Source of the DNA: Pogonophryne albipinna
Taxonomy: Eukaryota > Chordata > Actinopteri > Perciformes > Artedidraconidae
Assembly (NCBI GenBank): GCA_028583405.1
Contig: CM053256.1
Coordinates: 20,943,534 to 21,007,533, forward strand
Reading direction: 5' to 3'
DNA length: 64,000 bases
Below, in pieces: positions 34,699-47,693 of this stretch. Both the position numbers and the translations under genes were made by a program. Position 1 is the stretch's first letter. Each line of letters begins with the position of its first letter. The notes below the pieces were generated by a model. That model was not told where the DNA came from. It saw only the letters and a program-made list of their open reading frames with translations, and made no database searches.

Positions 34699-34830
34699 AA
34701 GGTTTCAGTTTGGATGAGACCAAGTAGGGGCGGTGTGGCAATAAAAAGCTTTTATTAACTGTGAAAGCAAAGCAGACGTTGTCCGTGGTGTTGGCGATGG
34801 CACACCCTCTTCAGTAACGACTGAAACCTT
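34699..34830. repeat. Inverted-repeat bracketed 132-bp segment
   Basis: AAGGTTTCAGT (34699-34709) is exactly inverted at 34820-34830. Inside are GGTGTGGC near 34731 with GGCACACC near 34798, and a self-complementary AATAAAAAGCTTTTATT. The nested pairing could be a hairpin RNA or a worn miniature transposon. No class assigned. Confidence 0.5.
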
Positions 34831-35130
34831 CACACAGATTCAGCCTCACCAAAATGTTTATGAAAGTAGAGTAACTATATTCTTTCTTTCTCCCCTCTCT
34901 CTCTGCTCCTCCCTGGTAATTCAATCAGAGGATTAAATGTTGCAACATCAGATCTGGATTTGGACACTATTCCCTTTATTATTATGGAGATGGTTGCTTG
35001 ATAAACAAAGAGAGAGGAAATTGGCGTCTCCCTGAAATGCACAACCACCTCGTTCGCAGAGATTTAAAGAGAAGGATACATTTTGCAATACTACTATTTT
35101 TGCATGTTTGTTAAAGGAAATCAAAACTGA

Positions 35131-35645
35131 TGTCACAGTCTGCTTTCTCACTCACCTATTTTCTGCATTAACATTCCTTAGTCACCTGGTAGTCACACCC
35201 TGTCTCTCTCTCACTCTGTTACACCCATCAGCTCCATTAGTATTTAGGCCCACTTCACTTTCACCTCAGTGCCAGATCGTACTTTGCAGCATGCCAGTCT
35301 TTCCCGCATTACCCTTCAGATTGCTCTCCCGGTTTCGACCCTGCCTGTCCCTGACCAGCCTGCCTCGCCTGCTCCCTGACCCGTTCTGTACCTGCGACTC
35401 CCGTCCTGCTTTCTCCTGGAACCCTCGCCTGTCCCTGACCAGCCTGCCTCGCCTGCTCCCTGACCCGTTCTGTACCTGCGACTCCCGTCCTGCTTTCTCC
35501 TGGAACCCTCGCCTGTCCCCGACCAGCCCTTTGCCTACTATCTGCCGTTTTGTCTCCTACCAGCCTATTGCCTTCAATAAAGCTGGTTACCGACTACCCC
35601 TGGTTTCCCGTGTTCTGCATTTTGGTCCTCAGCTCGTTTGTGACA
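35131..35645 (+). mobile_element. Solo LTR with 5-bp target duplication
   Basis: Begins TGTCACAGTCTGC and ends GTTTGTGACA (TG...CA), flanked by ACTGA on both sides (35126-35130 and 35646-35650). A polyadenylation signal AATAAA lies at 35576-35581, which sets the orientation. The TGTCACA/TGTGACA ends resemble the Ty3/gypsy LTR at 59360-60052. An 84-bp segment is present twice plus a short third start (35344, 35428, 35512). No internal retroelement sequence follows, so it arose by recombination between two LTRs. Confidence 0.85.
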
Positions 35646-35842
35646 ACTGAACTGTTTAGTTTGGCGATTTCATGCAACAGTATTGTCTGACACATTTTCC
35701 ATCAAGGCCACTAATGTGTAACATTGTTGTGAGCTTCATAGTAATTGCAGTTTCCTCTACGGTCATTGTATGCTATTTTAAATGCTGGAATTCAGTGGTG
35801 AAATGTATCATGTCTGGGGTTTTGTCAATACATTATGTATTA

Positions 35843-35955
35843 GGGAAGGCTGTGGCTCAGTGGGTTAGTGCGCTGTTCTTCGGATGAAGGGGGCACTAAC
35901 CCACACTGCCCACCGTATTGAGTGTATGTAAGTCACTTTGAGTACATGTAGAATA
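35843..35955 (+). mobile_element. Internally deleted tRNA-derived SINE
   Basis: The head GGCTGTGGCTCAGTGGGTTA (box A) and the end TATTGAGTGTATGTAAGTCA match the layout of the SINE at 23036-23252. Box B and the middle are missing. Confidence 0.7.
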
Positions 35956-35959
35956 CTCA

Positions 35960-38855
35960 TCATTGAAATGCGTAATTGTTAAAGAAAAATCATGTCTTAG
36001 ATGTATTTTATATTGGGCAGATTTACATACAAATCCATTGTGTAGTATAATTAATAAAGTGTACAGTAATTTCAACTTGCCCAAAAGAGGCTTAAGAGCT
36101 CCCTGACTCAGAAGTGTATAACTAACTCTTCACTAGAAAAACAGCATTGGTTGTTTTCTTCAGAAGTGTGAAACAAGGTTTGTGTTTTTCTGGGAAGTGA
36201 CCTCTTGAGGTAGTGTAAATACTGTCTGTCATTGCCTTGAACATGTTATCATGTTGCAAAGAATATACTAGCCTACTAATGAATCTTGTCACCACCTGTA
36301 GTTTACATGCAGTTTGTGTGGTTTTCAGCTTTGTGTGCAGGGAGGACTTGCCTTAATGAAGAGGCTTTAACTTAACTCAAGATGCACAAAACAGAAATAC
36401 ATCCACAGTGATGCAAAGCCGGTTCACGTAATGAATGTAGGACAATTGTTATGTAGAGCAGGAGGCTGAAGGCCAGCCACTGTTAAACTGCTATATTAAA
36501 AACAATGGACATCTTGCTGGAACGTGGTCTAAAGTGCATTGAGGCCACATTTGATTTGTGATGCATATTTAATGACTGAACTAAACTAGAATGTTTTGTT
36601 AACTTAATTGGTCAGCAAGATTGCAGATTTAACTGAAATCCGAGCATGAACAATTCATTGATAGGTTCCATCTGGGAAAGAAACTGATTATTTGAAGTGA
36701 TTATTGACCTGCACAAATATTGGGAAGCAGATATAATCTTTGTAAAGATAATTCATGTTTCCTTGCAGTTCAGTGCAGGACACTGCAACACCAAACTTAC
36801 ACAAATTGAATTAGAACGGTCCGGCTACTTCATCATCAAATGAATGCATTGTTCAATGATGGGAAAAAAAGCATTAAAGAGCACGTTTAAGTCTGTTATT
36901 TTAAAGCTTCTCATAATTGTCTTATTGGTTTGAATATGTTCCAGACATATTTAACACTAATTGGTAACTGCTGTTAGGATTGAACAGTATGGGATTGTTT
37001 TTGTTTCTTTAACAGAAAGATTATAGTAACCTTGGTAGTCCTGGACCAAATGGAAATTAAATGGATGACCCATTTTTCCTGAGGATAACATGCATTCAAT
37101 TGTCAATGTTAGGTAGAGCTAGCTTTAATATTTCCATTTATGTGTTCATCAAATTTGATGGCTTAACATTAGTTGTTACGGAATTTTACTCAAACTGGTT
37201 TCATTTCGTTCCAATCCATAACATTGATGATATTTCACTGAATACATGGAAACTTGACATGCTGATGGAGTACTAAGAAAGGTCAAAGGCTCACCGAAGT
37301 CAGCACAATTAATTATCCTGTGACAATATACCAAAAATCATGGCAACCCAATCAAGAGGTATTTCATTTGTACCAAGGTGGAGGACCAACCAACTGACAG
37401 GCTAGCATTGCCATCCTTAAAGCCATGTTGTAGTGTGGACTCAAATGATCAGAACAGTTTTTTAATAAACTCTAATCCCGAATAAAGTTGACAGTAGATT
37501 ATCTATCACACTTTTTTTCTATCCTCACTGAAAACCAGTGGGATGATGCACCTCGGCTTTCCTGGTAAAGTATTTAAGGAATTCCTAGACGCAGCCTTTA
37601 AACTCCCCACCCTGCAACAACCATGAGAAAGGTTCGGAAATAAGTACTAATGTCTCTGTGCGATTTATGACAGGAATGAGTTTAGAGTCTACTCATCTGA
37701 GACACCAGTGACTGAAAGCGGTTATGTTTACCTGACCTTAAACCCTGATATATCTGTGTTTATACTTTATGTGTCTGAATCACTTGGTCCAATGAAAGGC
37801 TGAACTAAAGAATAAATAAAAGCATGGTGTAGAGTGAAGTTGTGGAAAGATCTTGTCTTTTGACAGATTTAGCAACATCGCTAAAGAGCTGCACTACAAC
37901 AATACCCTTTTGTGTTAAAAGCCCAATGTAAACTATGGCAAGTTGGTCCTCTATAAAATAGCTGCCAAAATATAAAAGGGTGATTAGTCTTTGTCTACAG
38001 ACTCTACAGTATGCTGTGGATTGACAAGTTAGAAGAAAACGTTCCTGTGTACTTGGAAGCTCACATCGGTTAAGTTAACAGTGTTAGGATATAAAGTTAA
38101 TCTGTCAACATTTCGCCAGGTTTAAGGCTCACAAAGTTACACTAGCAACACATTCTCACACCCATCTCCTCTTAAATGGCCTCTTGGTCTAAACCCCTTT
38201 TTATGGCTTCAGTTCGGAGGGTCACGGACAACATATACATGTTCTGTTTGTTTCCAAGTAAACATCCTTATAAATTCATAGGGAGTTTAGGTTAAGTCAA
38301 CAAAAGTACTTAAAGTTAAAAGGCTGTGGTTGAGGTCAACTTTAGTGCCAAATGAGTCAAGTGACGAACGAGTGACTTAAAAGTCATGTCACTAACTAAA
38401 AACAAATGAGTCATATGACAATCTGGTCACGTAGGACTGCGAATAGACATGACAAAATATAAACTTCAACTTTTAATATCATTGGACATATACACCTGTC
38501 TCCTGAATGGGAGCTGTGGGTTTGTTTGGCCCATCCACACAGCAAGTACTTGGGTTGAATTTGTATTGCCAGTAATATTGGCTGGGTTGTGTTTACATTG
38601 GATTTATTTGGGAGCAGAGTGCGTCACATACAGATGCTAAATGGGGCCTCTGTGTGTTCCTATCAGAAGCCGAGAAGCACTAACCAACAAGGGGACAGTG
38701 TAAACGCTTCCTGCCAGCAAAACAGGAAAGACCTACAGTATGTATGTATGAATCAGTAAATGTATGTTTTAAAGGGTAAATCAACACTGAAACCAGATGG
38801 CAAACATTTGGAAAAGGGGCGATACCTTGTTCAGAGTTTGGCTAAAGGTGTTTCC
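35960..38855. other. Non-coding stretch, no gene seen
   Basis: Nearly 2.9 kb of AT-rich DNA with short frames only and no recognisable repeat ends. Confidence 0.45.
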
Positions 38856-38859
38856 GATG

Positions 38860-39418
38860 CACGTCTATGCACTGGCCACAAAAAGCGTGACCACATCACC
38901 CCAATTCAGGCCTCATTGCACTGGCTTCCAATTCGGTTCCGCATTGATTTTAAACTCCTTTTATTTGTTTTAAAGCACTAAATGGGCTGGCTCCGGCCTA
39001 TACAGCCAAACTCCTCCATCGCTACACCCCAGCCAGAGCATTAAGGTCGGCTGACCAGCTGCTGTTGATAGTGCCTAAGACCAGGCTCAAAACCCGAGGG
39101 CACCGAGCCTTCGCAGCAGCTGGCCCTATAGGCTCTGGAATACTTTGCCCCTCCATGTGAGGTCGGCCCAGACCCTAGGGGTTTTTAAATCAACACTAAA
39201 AACTCACTTCTTCTCCCTGGCCTTCTAGTCAGAGCGGAATACGACTCCTGACATTTCCCTGCGTTTGATTTTTATATTTGCTGTTGTAATTTATTGTCTT
39301 CTGTTTGCGACTGTAGTAATGTGTTATTTATTATTTGCATGTACAGCACTTTGGCTCGACCAAAAATCGTTTAAAAAATGTGCTATATAAATAAAACCTG
39401 ATTTGATTTGATTTGATT
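38860..39418 (+). mobile_element. L2-clade LINE 3' end
   Basis: The plus strand reads RDHITPIQASLHWLPIRFRI DFK-type sequence, then LNGLAP-like, ALRSADQ-like and KTRG-like segments with stops. This is the conserved C-terminal tail of L2-type reverse transcriptases. The 3' end GTGCTATATAAATAAAACCT is followed by TTTGA repeats (about 39401-39418). 5'-truncated and full of stops, so inactive. Confidence 0.85.
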
Positions 39419-39419
39419 C

Positions 39420-42400
39420 CGATCAGCTATTAAAGAAAAAACACTTGCTGTGACATCATGGAGTTGTGAAAATAAATATTTTAAAAGTTTCAACTCACAG
39501 CGGATGATTTCTGCTGTATGTGATCCACAGTTGAATTGTTCTTTAAATTGAGAGCAGCGGTTTGGATGGATAGATCCATCTAAAAGTGTTGTTAATAGCA
39601 AATAATTTGAATGCTGGATCAATGTGTTTAAGAAAGGAATTGGCGGCTGCAATAAAAGTAAAATATGATGTTGTTTTTCCATGCAGGACCAATACATGTA
39701 CTACTGCATGTAGTATTTGCAGACAATTTGCAATTGTCTTATCATTCTTAATGTAGACTTCACTTTGTATGACCAGACCCAAGATAATCTAAGACATTCA
39801 CATCTTACTGTAGAAGAAACGCCTGATATGGTTCTGTTGCTGAATAAAATAAAATGTGTCACTATGAACTCCTGCAAAGCCTATAAGTATTCCTGCTGAA
39901 CGGAAGTTCCTGATCTCTGACCCCTAATGCTGCGTCACAGGAAGTGTTGGGATAAGGAGTCTGCTTCAACAGCCATGAAAGTACAAGCTTATCAGAGATA
40001 CAAGCCAGACATGCTGACTAACTGCACTGCCAATGCAAATTATAAAGAGAACATTCACTTTACAAAGACCACATGAACTTGTACATTTCATTTGATGGAT
40101 TAATCACACTAAATACAAAAGGGATGTTGTTGATACAGCGAGGAAAAAATACTAAAAAGGTCTTAAAGCAACAAACGTCCAAAATGTCGTGCACATCAGC
40201 TGTTTGAAACATTTGGCTTTTGTGCATTTGACATGAGACATGCTATTTAACAATGAGTGAATGTTACAGTAAGCATTTATACTTTTCAGAACCATTTAAC
40301 AAAAAACAGTTTATGTGCAATCTCATGTCACAGTATGGTAATGATCTCATAATCTTGTTTGTACAAAGATTGTGTGTAAAACATTGCAGTTTAGGACTTA
40401 ATATGTTTTGTTATATTTTCCAACAATGCTTGGCTTTTTCATCAGGAAATGAAGAAGGTACAAACTGTGAAGATGTTGATAGGTGACATGAAACAATGAC
40501 CTAGAGTTTGTTATCTGGGTTCGTAGGGTTCGCCAGGTGATGTTCCATCATATTGCTAGTACGGCAATTCAATTAAAAGCAGGAGCATTACAAATTTGAC
40601 AGTGGCACATTATGGTTTGTTGTTTTAGGGATTGGCATCCTTTGCTTTGTCACTCTAATCTTCATCAGAAATAAGCACAAAGCTGGGTTGAACAGACATG
40701 GAACTGCTCTGTTCTCCCCGCACGATTATGTTGCTCAACATCTGTTAAAAGTAACAACACGGACCACAAACTCTGTGCCAAAACATCGGTTCAATATTAG
40801 AATATGGGGGATTCAAAAGCACACTGAATGAAAGCATTGATAAAAGCCTAACACAATAATGTATGCATTTTGTTTTAAAAATATATAAGTTTTATATCTG
40901 GTTAGCTCACATGAGAAGGAAATTCTACATACTGTCCTGTAGCTCTACTTATGTGCAGAAGAAAGTAACTGCCTGGAGCCTTTTGTTTTACTTATGCACT
41001 ATAGAGTTACGTTATACAGATGCAACCACTATATGTCTTACTTTTGATGGTATATTTGAACTTCTCCAGCCCCACAGGGGATTTCCTCAGAAAATCCAAT
41101 TGCATTCAAGTCTTAGCTGGAAACATGTTAGAGACGCGGGCAGCAGGCTGCAGAAGTGTCTGTATAGTTGAAAGTTGGAGAACGTCCACCGTGCTGCCGG
41201 TGTGATAACGAAAGATGCTCTGATGCACAAGAGCCAGAGTGCTGCAGTTGACACAAGGGCACAGACAGAGGGATAAAAGGGGCTTTCCATTGCGCTAGTT
41301 TCCATGACCCAGTGTGTGTGTGTATGGCGGTAATGGAGAGTACGATTAGCTCTTTGACGAGAACCACAGCTTTAACTGGCTCACATTCAAAAGTGACAGT
41401 GGAAATGTGATGAATAGGAAAACAAATATGCAAGAAATCTGTGAAACCATGTCTGTGTGTCCATGTGTGCTCTCACAGGTGGGCCGAATGCACATCATTC
41501 TTGTTAGGTTACTTTGCAACCACAACTTCTCACGTTACTTCCTGGACTTTAGATGCAATAAAAACCATCAAGCATCAAAGGGCATTCCCATATCTGGACT
41601 AATGCAGGGGCAGTGACTGATGCTGGGCAGAAGCCAGACTGCAGGAGACAAAAGAGTTGGGCTAAATATTTGTGGTGAATATTAGGGGTTTTAAATCCCA
41701 ATTGGTCTACTGAGAACACAGTTCTCAATTATCGAAGCCAAGCAATTGTCAGTCACCAGTTATGTTCCACACCAAGTATACTGTACTTCAAGTTATTGTA
41801 TCCCTTCAGAATAATTTAAGCAAGGCACCGTATACACAGTCATGCTAGCAGTTCTATGAGGCTGTACTTAGGCCCAGATCTGCTCAGCTAAATGCCAGAT
41901 GTCCAACTTTTTAGTTTAGCATGCTCGCAGCCTAACAGTTGCTCATTAGCACAAATCATGAAGTTCAACTGAGGCTGATGGGTTTGTCATTAGTTGTGCA
42001 GGTATAAACCAAAGTACTGGACACATTTTGACCTGATAATGTTTCTAGAAGAAAAGTCAGAGATCATGAATGTCTGTATACAACATTTGGCGGTGGACTG
42101 AAAGTCAGTGGCTCAGCACATTCATTAAGATTAATGTTTTCGGAACCATGATTGCCTGTAGAAATGGTCATGGATTTCTATTTAATATGTGTTGGTATAT
42201 GCAGTTTTTTTACACTTTCCTAATCACAGTTAGATTGAGGAATGTATGTACGCAAGTCATTCTGTGCACCGCAAATGCCACGTTCGGTGGATACTCCCCA
42301 ATCACCTCTCATCTCTGGGCTGTTTCAAGTAGCTTCATTACACCACTGCTCATCAGCCTCAGCTGTACTTGTGTGAACTGCTAGTTGACAAACTTCAGCT

Positions 42401-45400
42401 TGCGAACATGCTAAACTAAGAAAATGAAAATGGTACTTTTATACCTACTTAGCATCAGTATATTAGCTTTGTAATTTTGAGCATGTTAGTTTTAGTTTTA
42501 AGTGCACCTGTGAATTAATACAGGATACCAGAGTTCCTTGCATGGCTGTAGACTTACTCATGCTTTTATTTTTCTAGGTCACTGGAGGTGAGTGGTAACT
42601 CCATTCTGTCAGTATTACTTAAACTACATAAGCTACTTATGTTACAACTCAGTGACCCCCAAAAAACACCCGTGGCACCTGCAGAGGGTCACAAGAGTTT
42701 CTGCACTGGGGGAGCATTAAAGATAAGACTTCTGACAAAAACATTTGAAAAGACGCTCATTTTTAAGTAAAGCGGACACAACTCTAAATCCAGAATCTAA
42801 ATCATGCCCAAGTCTGTGAACGGTGAGCCCATGAACATCCGCCAAAGAGGTACTGTAAAATAAAAACCAGATAAGGAAGTCAATATGTTTGCCAATTGGA
42901 TAGTATTAAACTCTGGGGCTTTCCACCACTGCAGTGTTCCCACACATGCTGCATCGTTAAAATCTATCAAGATGTTTTGAATCTCTGTGCATTGTTTCTC
43001 GAAAACAACATAAAGAGCCTAACAGCCCTTGTGACTGATCTATTTACTTATGATCTGTGCTGAACACGTGGTACAACTGTAAATACAATATATGCGATCA
43101 TGTTATCGAGCAGATGTGTTCCATTATAATGATCCAAGGTTGATATATAAACACAAAGTGAGGTTATTCATTACTTAGGAGCATTGCAATAAAGTATCAT
43201 GTCCTTGTGTTCAAAAAGGCTGTTTAAGACAGAGATAATGCCAGAACAACACAGAATTTTATATTGCAAAGTTTCAAATAGCACTAATTTAATATTACAC
43301 GGTGGCCAAAATAATAATATTGTATAATTAAAATAAATCAACAAAATAGTTGAGAAATCACGATGTCCTTGTTCAGACTTGAAGATGGAGACAGGGTCCA
43401 AACACACCCATATATGTATGAAAACACAAATGCCCTTGTGCTAATCAAATGCAGATACAGTGATTATGTGCACACACACTATTCTCAGGTTTTCTCAAAA
43501 TGCACTAAATCAACTGCTGGCTTGTTCTCATCTTTTCCACTCATGCCCTTGATGCATTTAAGCCTTCCTAACAATTCCTCAGACAGACAGGTCAGACGGG
43601 CCAAAACCTTGCAAACAAGGTCTCTCAAAACACTGACGCACACTGTACAAGTGCATACACCGGTGTGAATTAGGCCTAGATCAATGGTACGACAGTGTTT
43701 GTGAGGAATAGCTCTTGTGATATCTTAATCTGAGGTATTTATTTTTAAATATTAATGTCGATTAGCAGGTGCTGTATTGTAAAATGTAAACACATATAAA
43801 AGCGCAATGGCCATAATCTTTACCAAAAGTGAAAAAAGAATACATGTCGGTCCTGTGCATTCAGATATGCTCAACATTTAATGATTTATTTTTTGCAATG
43901 CCACATTTTAAGAATAATTAAAAAGCAGGTCAGTCATCTTTTTAAACGAAAAACAGACAAAACAACCAAACCAACAAACATGACTTCCTTGGTGGAGCAA
44001 TGTTTGATGTTTAAATGGATTCTAAGTTTTTTTTTTCTGGTCTTACCTGCATTGCTGGGAGGGTTCTAGCATTAGGAATGCTAGCACTCACAATACTGTA
44101 AACTGTTTGAATTTGTACCATATGTACCTTATGCTATCTTACACGGTGGCCAATCAATAGTTAAATGATTAACTCAAAATAATAGACTGTTTCAAAAAAC
44201 AATCCTCCAGATTTTGATGTTGTCAGACATAATGTGTTTAAAATGTATGTTAATAAAACACCTTGTTGCGTCTTTATGAAATATTTAACAAGCTGGTTAT
44301 ACATATTGCAGAGTGCACCATTGGAGCCAAAGACAGTAAAATAAACTGATTACATATGAACTACACTCTTTGTACAGATGGACACGCATGAGGTAAAGCA
44401 AGAAAAACAAATCAATGTTCAGCATGTAACATGGTGGTTATTCTTTGTATGCAATGATTCCCAGGTCCGGCATGGACTATAATCCAGCTTGGAAATGTAC
44501 GTAATTAAAATGTCTACTTATTTTTTTGCTTATACAAAAGTGGGATTTAGAACTTAAAACTGTATCATATATTTTCTACACATTTCACAGTTATTTGGCA
44601 AAGTTACTTTCAGTGAACATTATTTCGATTAATTCCCAAATAATCAGGAAACATACGTTGCTGAGCAATAGGTTATATCATATCTCAAAATGCATTTTAA
44701 TGTAAGAAGAAATAATAAGGAGTCGGGTAGCAGTGTCTACAGTATATGTAGCTGCTTAAGCCTACAGCATAATTGTGTCTGTATAGTGAAATGTAGTTTT
44801 CTGAACCTGCATACTGACACATATTTTTCTCTATTTGGCCAAATTCACAGTGATACCATGACACAGCTCTGAGCAGCTCTTTTACGTAGAATGTTGCTCA
44901 TATGAAACCAAAAACCCTCAATGCCAGTGGATCAGGGTTGATTAAGGCTAATAGTTTGATCTGTGCAGACCTTGATCTCCCAGAGTTTTCCCAGGGTAAA
45001 GAAAAACAGAGCGTATTATACAATTCTAGATGTCATAATCATTTCCAGCCACTGGGTATACTCTCCATACCGTCAAGTACACTCTTTCTTTTGTCTTTGA
45101 ATTACTGCCTCCTTCCCCATTTTTTGCTTTATGTTTTATCTCTTCCTCTCTTTCGCTTCACCTATACATTAATATGTTTGTGTGTCCCGTGACTTGAAAG
45201 AAGCCAAGAGGTGACTGACAGTGCACTGTTATGATTATTGTAGCTACCACTGTTTCCACTGCGCCTGCTCTCGGCCCCCTGCAGAGTCACGTTTGGTTCT
45301 GATGGGAACCACATTGTGGGATCTGCTCCGTTAGACAGGGACTTCAAAGACGCTTTAACTTTCTCCTTCTTCATTCTATGTAATTATCCACACAACACAC

Positions 45401-45605
45401 CAATTTAAACACTAAACGCCAAGCAATATAATCTCTGTGGGAACTAAGTTTAGCAGGAATGAAAAAATGTAAAGGACAGAATTGGAGAAAACACAAAACT
45501 ACTGATAAAAGTCAGAAGTGCTGCCTATTCACCAGCTCAACCTCTACACTTCCTGCTACATATAGACCCACTCCTAAAAGGCATTGTAAGTAAATGTTTA
45601 GGTGG
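39420..45605. other. Long non-coding stretch, no gene seen
   Basis: Over 6 kb with short frames only. The 14-base word TTACACGGTGGCCA occurs twice (near 43297 and 44141) in the same orientation; I could not tie it to an element. No RNA gene or conserved domain recognised. Confidence 0.4.
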
Positions 45606-45607
45606 GG

Positions 45608-45700
45608 AATCAATCAATCAATCAAAGTTTATATAGCCCAATATCACACATTTTACATTTGTCTCAGTGGACTTTAAAGTTTGTACGAACATTGGGGTAG
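45608..45700 (-). mobile_element. LINE 3' terminus with TTGA-repeat tail
   Basis: On the minus strand ATTGGGCTATATAAACTTTG precedes a short run of ATTG repeats. This is the same 3' architecture (GCTATATAAA plus microsatellite) as the L2-type copies at 39360 and 63440. Only the last 90 bases survive. Confidence 0.6.
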
Positions 45701-46218
45701 CATCCAATATGGAGGTCATTTCAAGCCAAGCTGGCTCTCTTAACCTGTCAGCTGTCAAAGTTCAAGACAAAAACAAAACAAAAGCACGACTTAACAAAGG
45801 CAGTTACAAAAACAGCGTATTTACTTAATACCTAAAAATAAAGTTAAGGGCTGAACTAACTTGCTGTCTTGGGAAAAACAGGCAGAGGTCAAAAACACTG
45901 GTAGGAGTCTAGAGGCAGGCTTAATGGGAAATGATAGATCCGTATGAATATAAACAACCTCTCCATATTTTGCCTTAGACTAATATTTACGGAAGTCACG
46001 GCGATCTCTCAAAGCTGTGATCCGAAGAGGGTTACTTCCTCTTTCTATCCACCAATAATGTCACTCTGTTATCACAATGCCATTCTAATCCAAGCACCTT
46101 TCAAATTGCAGCTTAATAAAATGTTTTAAAGAGGATCTATAATCCTGTCTGCAGTCCTAAGGCAACTTTCTAATTTTAAGAAAGTCTTCAATGTTCTTAC
46201 CTAATTTGATATACGGCT
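45701..46218. other. Intergenic stretch, no gene seen
   Basis: AT-rich flank between a LINE stub and a DNA transposon. Nothing recognised. Confidence 0.4.
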
Positions 46219-46221
46219 CTG

Positions 46222-47523
46222 GGGCCTCATTTATAACACCGTGCGTAGGATTCACGTGGGAAGGTTGCTTACGTAGTAGAAATCCAAAAAATAGGTACAG
46301 AAATGTTCCGACATTTTCCGATTCACCAAACATTGCGTACCGGCGGTTTCCCTTTATAAATCACAATCGACTCGAAATGCGGTGCAGCTTTTGCGGGCTT
46401 CACGTAACGCCCATATTTGCCTATAAATAGTCAAAGAAACGCCCATTCATTCATTCATTCTGACTGACTTTATGAAGAAGATCGCAGGAAATGACGACAG
46501 AACAGCTAAAAAAGACATCTCACACCGTGTCAGATTTTGGTTATTTTGGGGAGGTCGAGATAAATCATATTGTTTGGTGGATGCCGTTTGAACCAGAGTA
46601 ACAGCATGGAGGTCGGATCGTCACCAAAATAAATAAATAAGTGGTCCGAAAAAGGTTTATGACAAAAAAAATACACATAGCCTTCCTCAGGCAGTGTGTT
46701 TGTACCGGGGACAGGAGACACCCCCTTGATGAGAAACTGTAAGAAATGATCGGGGAATCCCTCTGGAGTGGAGTCATGACGACTGGATCTGAATTATGTT
46801 TTCGTATTTGGTGGTTTGTGTCCCAGCTGTCGATCAGCTGTGCGCAGCGTCTTCACTGCAGCCTGTGCATCTCAACCCCCCCCCCCCCCCTCCCCGCAGC
46901 AACTCTATATCCACCAGTTAAAGGAAATACAACTAATGTGTTGTGTTATATTAGCTGTACAATTTACCACATATGGTGTTCTTAGTTTCCATACCTCCTG
47001 TGTTTTACGAGCGACTTATCAAGTCTTAGCAAACGGCATAAAACATGATTAAACATGGTAGTATAAACCATGCTTGTACAACCTATAGAAATGCAACACT
47101 GCATCATTTGTGAGACATTAACACAACATATTCGAGGTGGTTTTAAATAACATATCCGTATTTATTTATTTCTCCAAGTTATGTTTTTGTGTGCACTGAG
47201 GAGTCTCAAACAGGCGTTTGTTTAATCATTTTAAGATTGGCTTTAATCAATGTTTGAAAAGTAATTCTTCATATATGATAAATGAGAGGTAACATTTTGT
47301 TTATGGTATTATTTCCACACATTTCTCTCCATTCTTCCTTCTGCCAACGGTGTCGCAGTTTCTCGTCTCTCCCGTTTTTGTGCTTAGTGCGTACGCATGG
47401 GTTAGAGTTTGCGTGGAGGACCGCACGTTTTCCCGTCAAGTTAGTATTTTATAAATCGGAAACATTGCGTAGAAACTGCCGTACGCCATTTTTTGAGCGT
47501 ATATCCCTTTATAAATGAGGCCC
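46222..47523. mobile_element. PIF/Harbinger-like DNA transposon, non-autonomous
   Basis: The ends GGGCCTCATTTATAA and TTATAAATGAGGCCC are perfect inverted repeats. CTG flanks both sides (46219-46221 and 47524-47526), fitting the 3-bp duplication of Harbinger elements. The subterminal regions are rich in GCGTA words (GTGCGTAGG, CGCAATGTT). In 1.3 kb no transposase domain is visible. A short plus-strand frame beginning ATGAAGAAGATCGC near 46472 could be a degraded first exon. A C-run occurs at 46877-46890. Superfamily is judged from ends and duplication length only. Confidence 0.75.
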
Positions 47524-47526
47524 CTG

Positions 47527-47693
47527 ATCATAATTACAAAAATACTTTTGTTTTATATTTTTGTAAATATGGTCATATGACTGTATTTTAAAACACAGTG
47601 TATTTAAGCTCTTAAATAAACGATTTGGGCTGGGTGGCGCTCTATAGCTTAGGGCCAATAGGAGACCTCGATGCATTCGTTCCCCTCCTCCTC
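47527..47693. other. Spacer between Harbinger element and ACTAGT array
   Basis: Contains GGGCTGGGTGGCGCTCTATA and CTCCTCCTCACTAG leading into the array. It may be the start of the unit that carries the array. Confidence 0.3.

Noticed and set aside
43297..44155. TTACACGGTGGCCA repeated twice as the ends of an element
   Set aside because: Only 14 bases match, same orientation, no flanking duplication.
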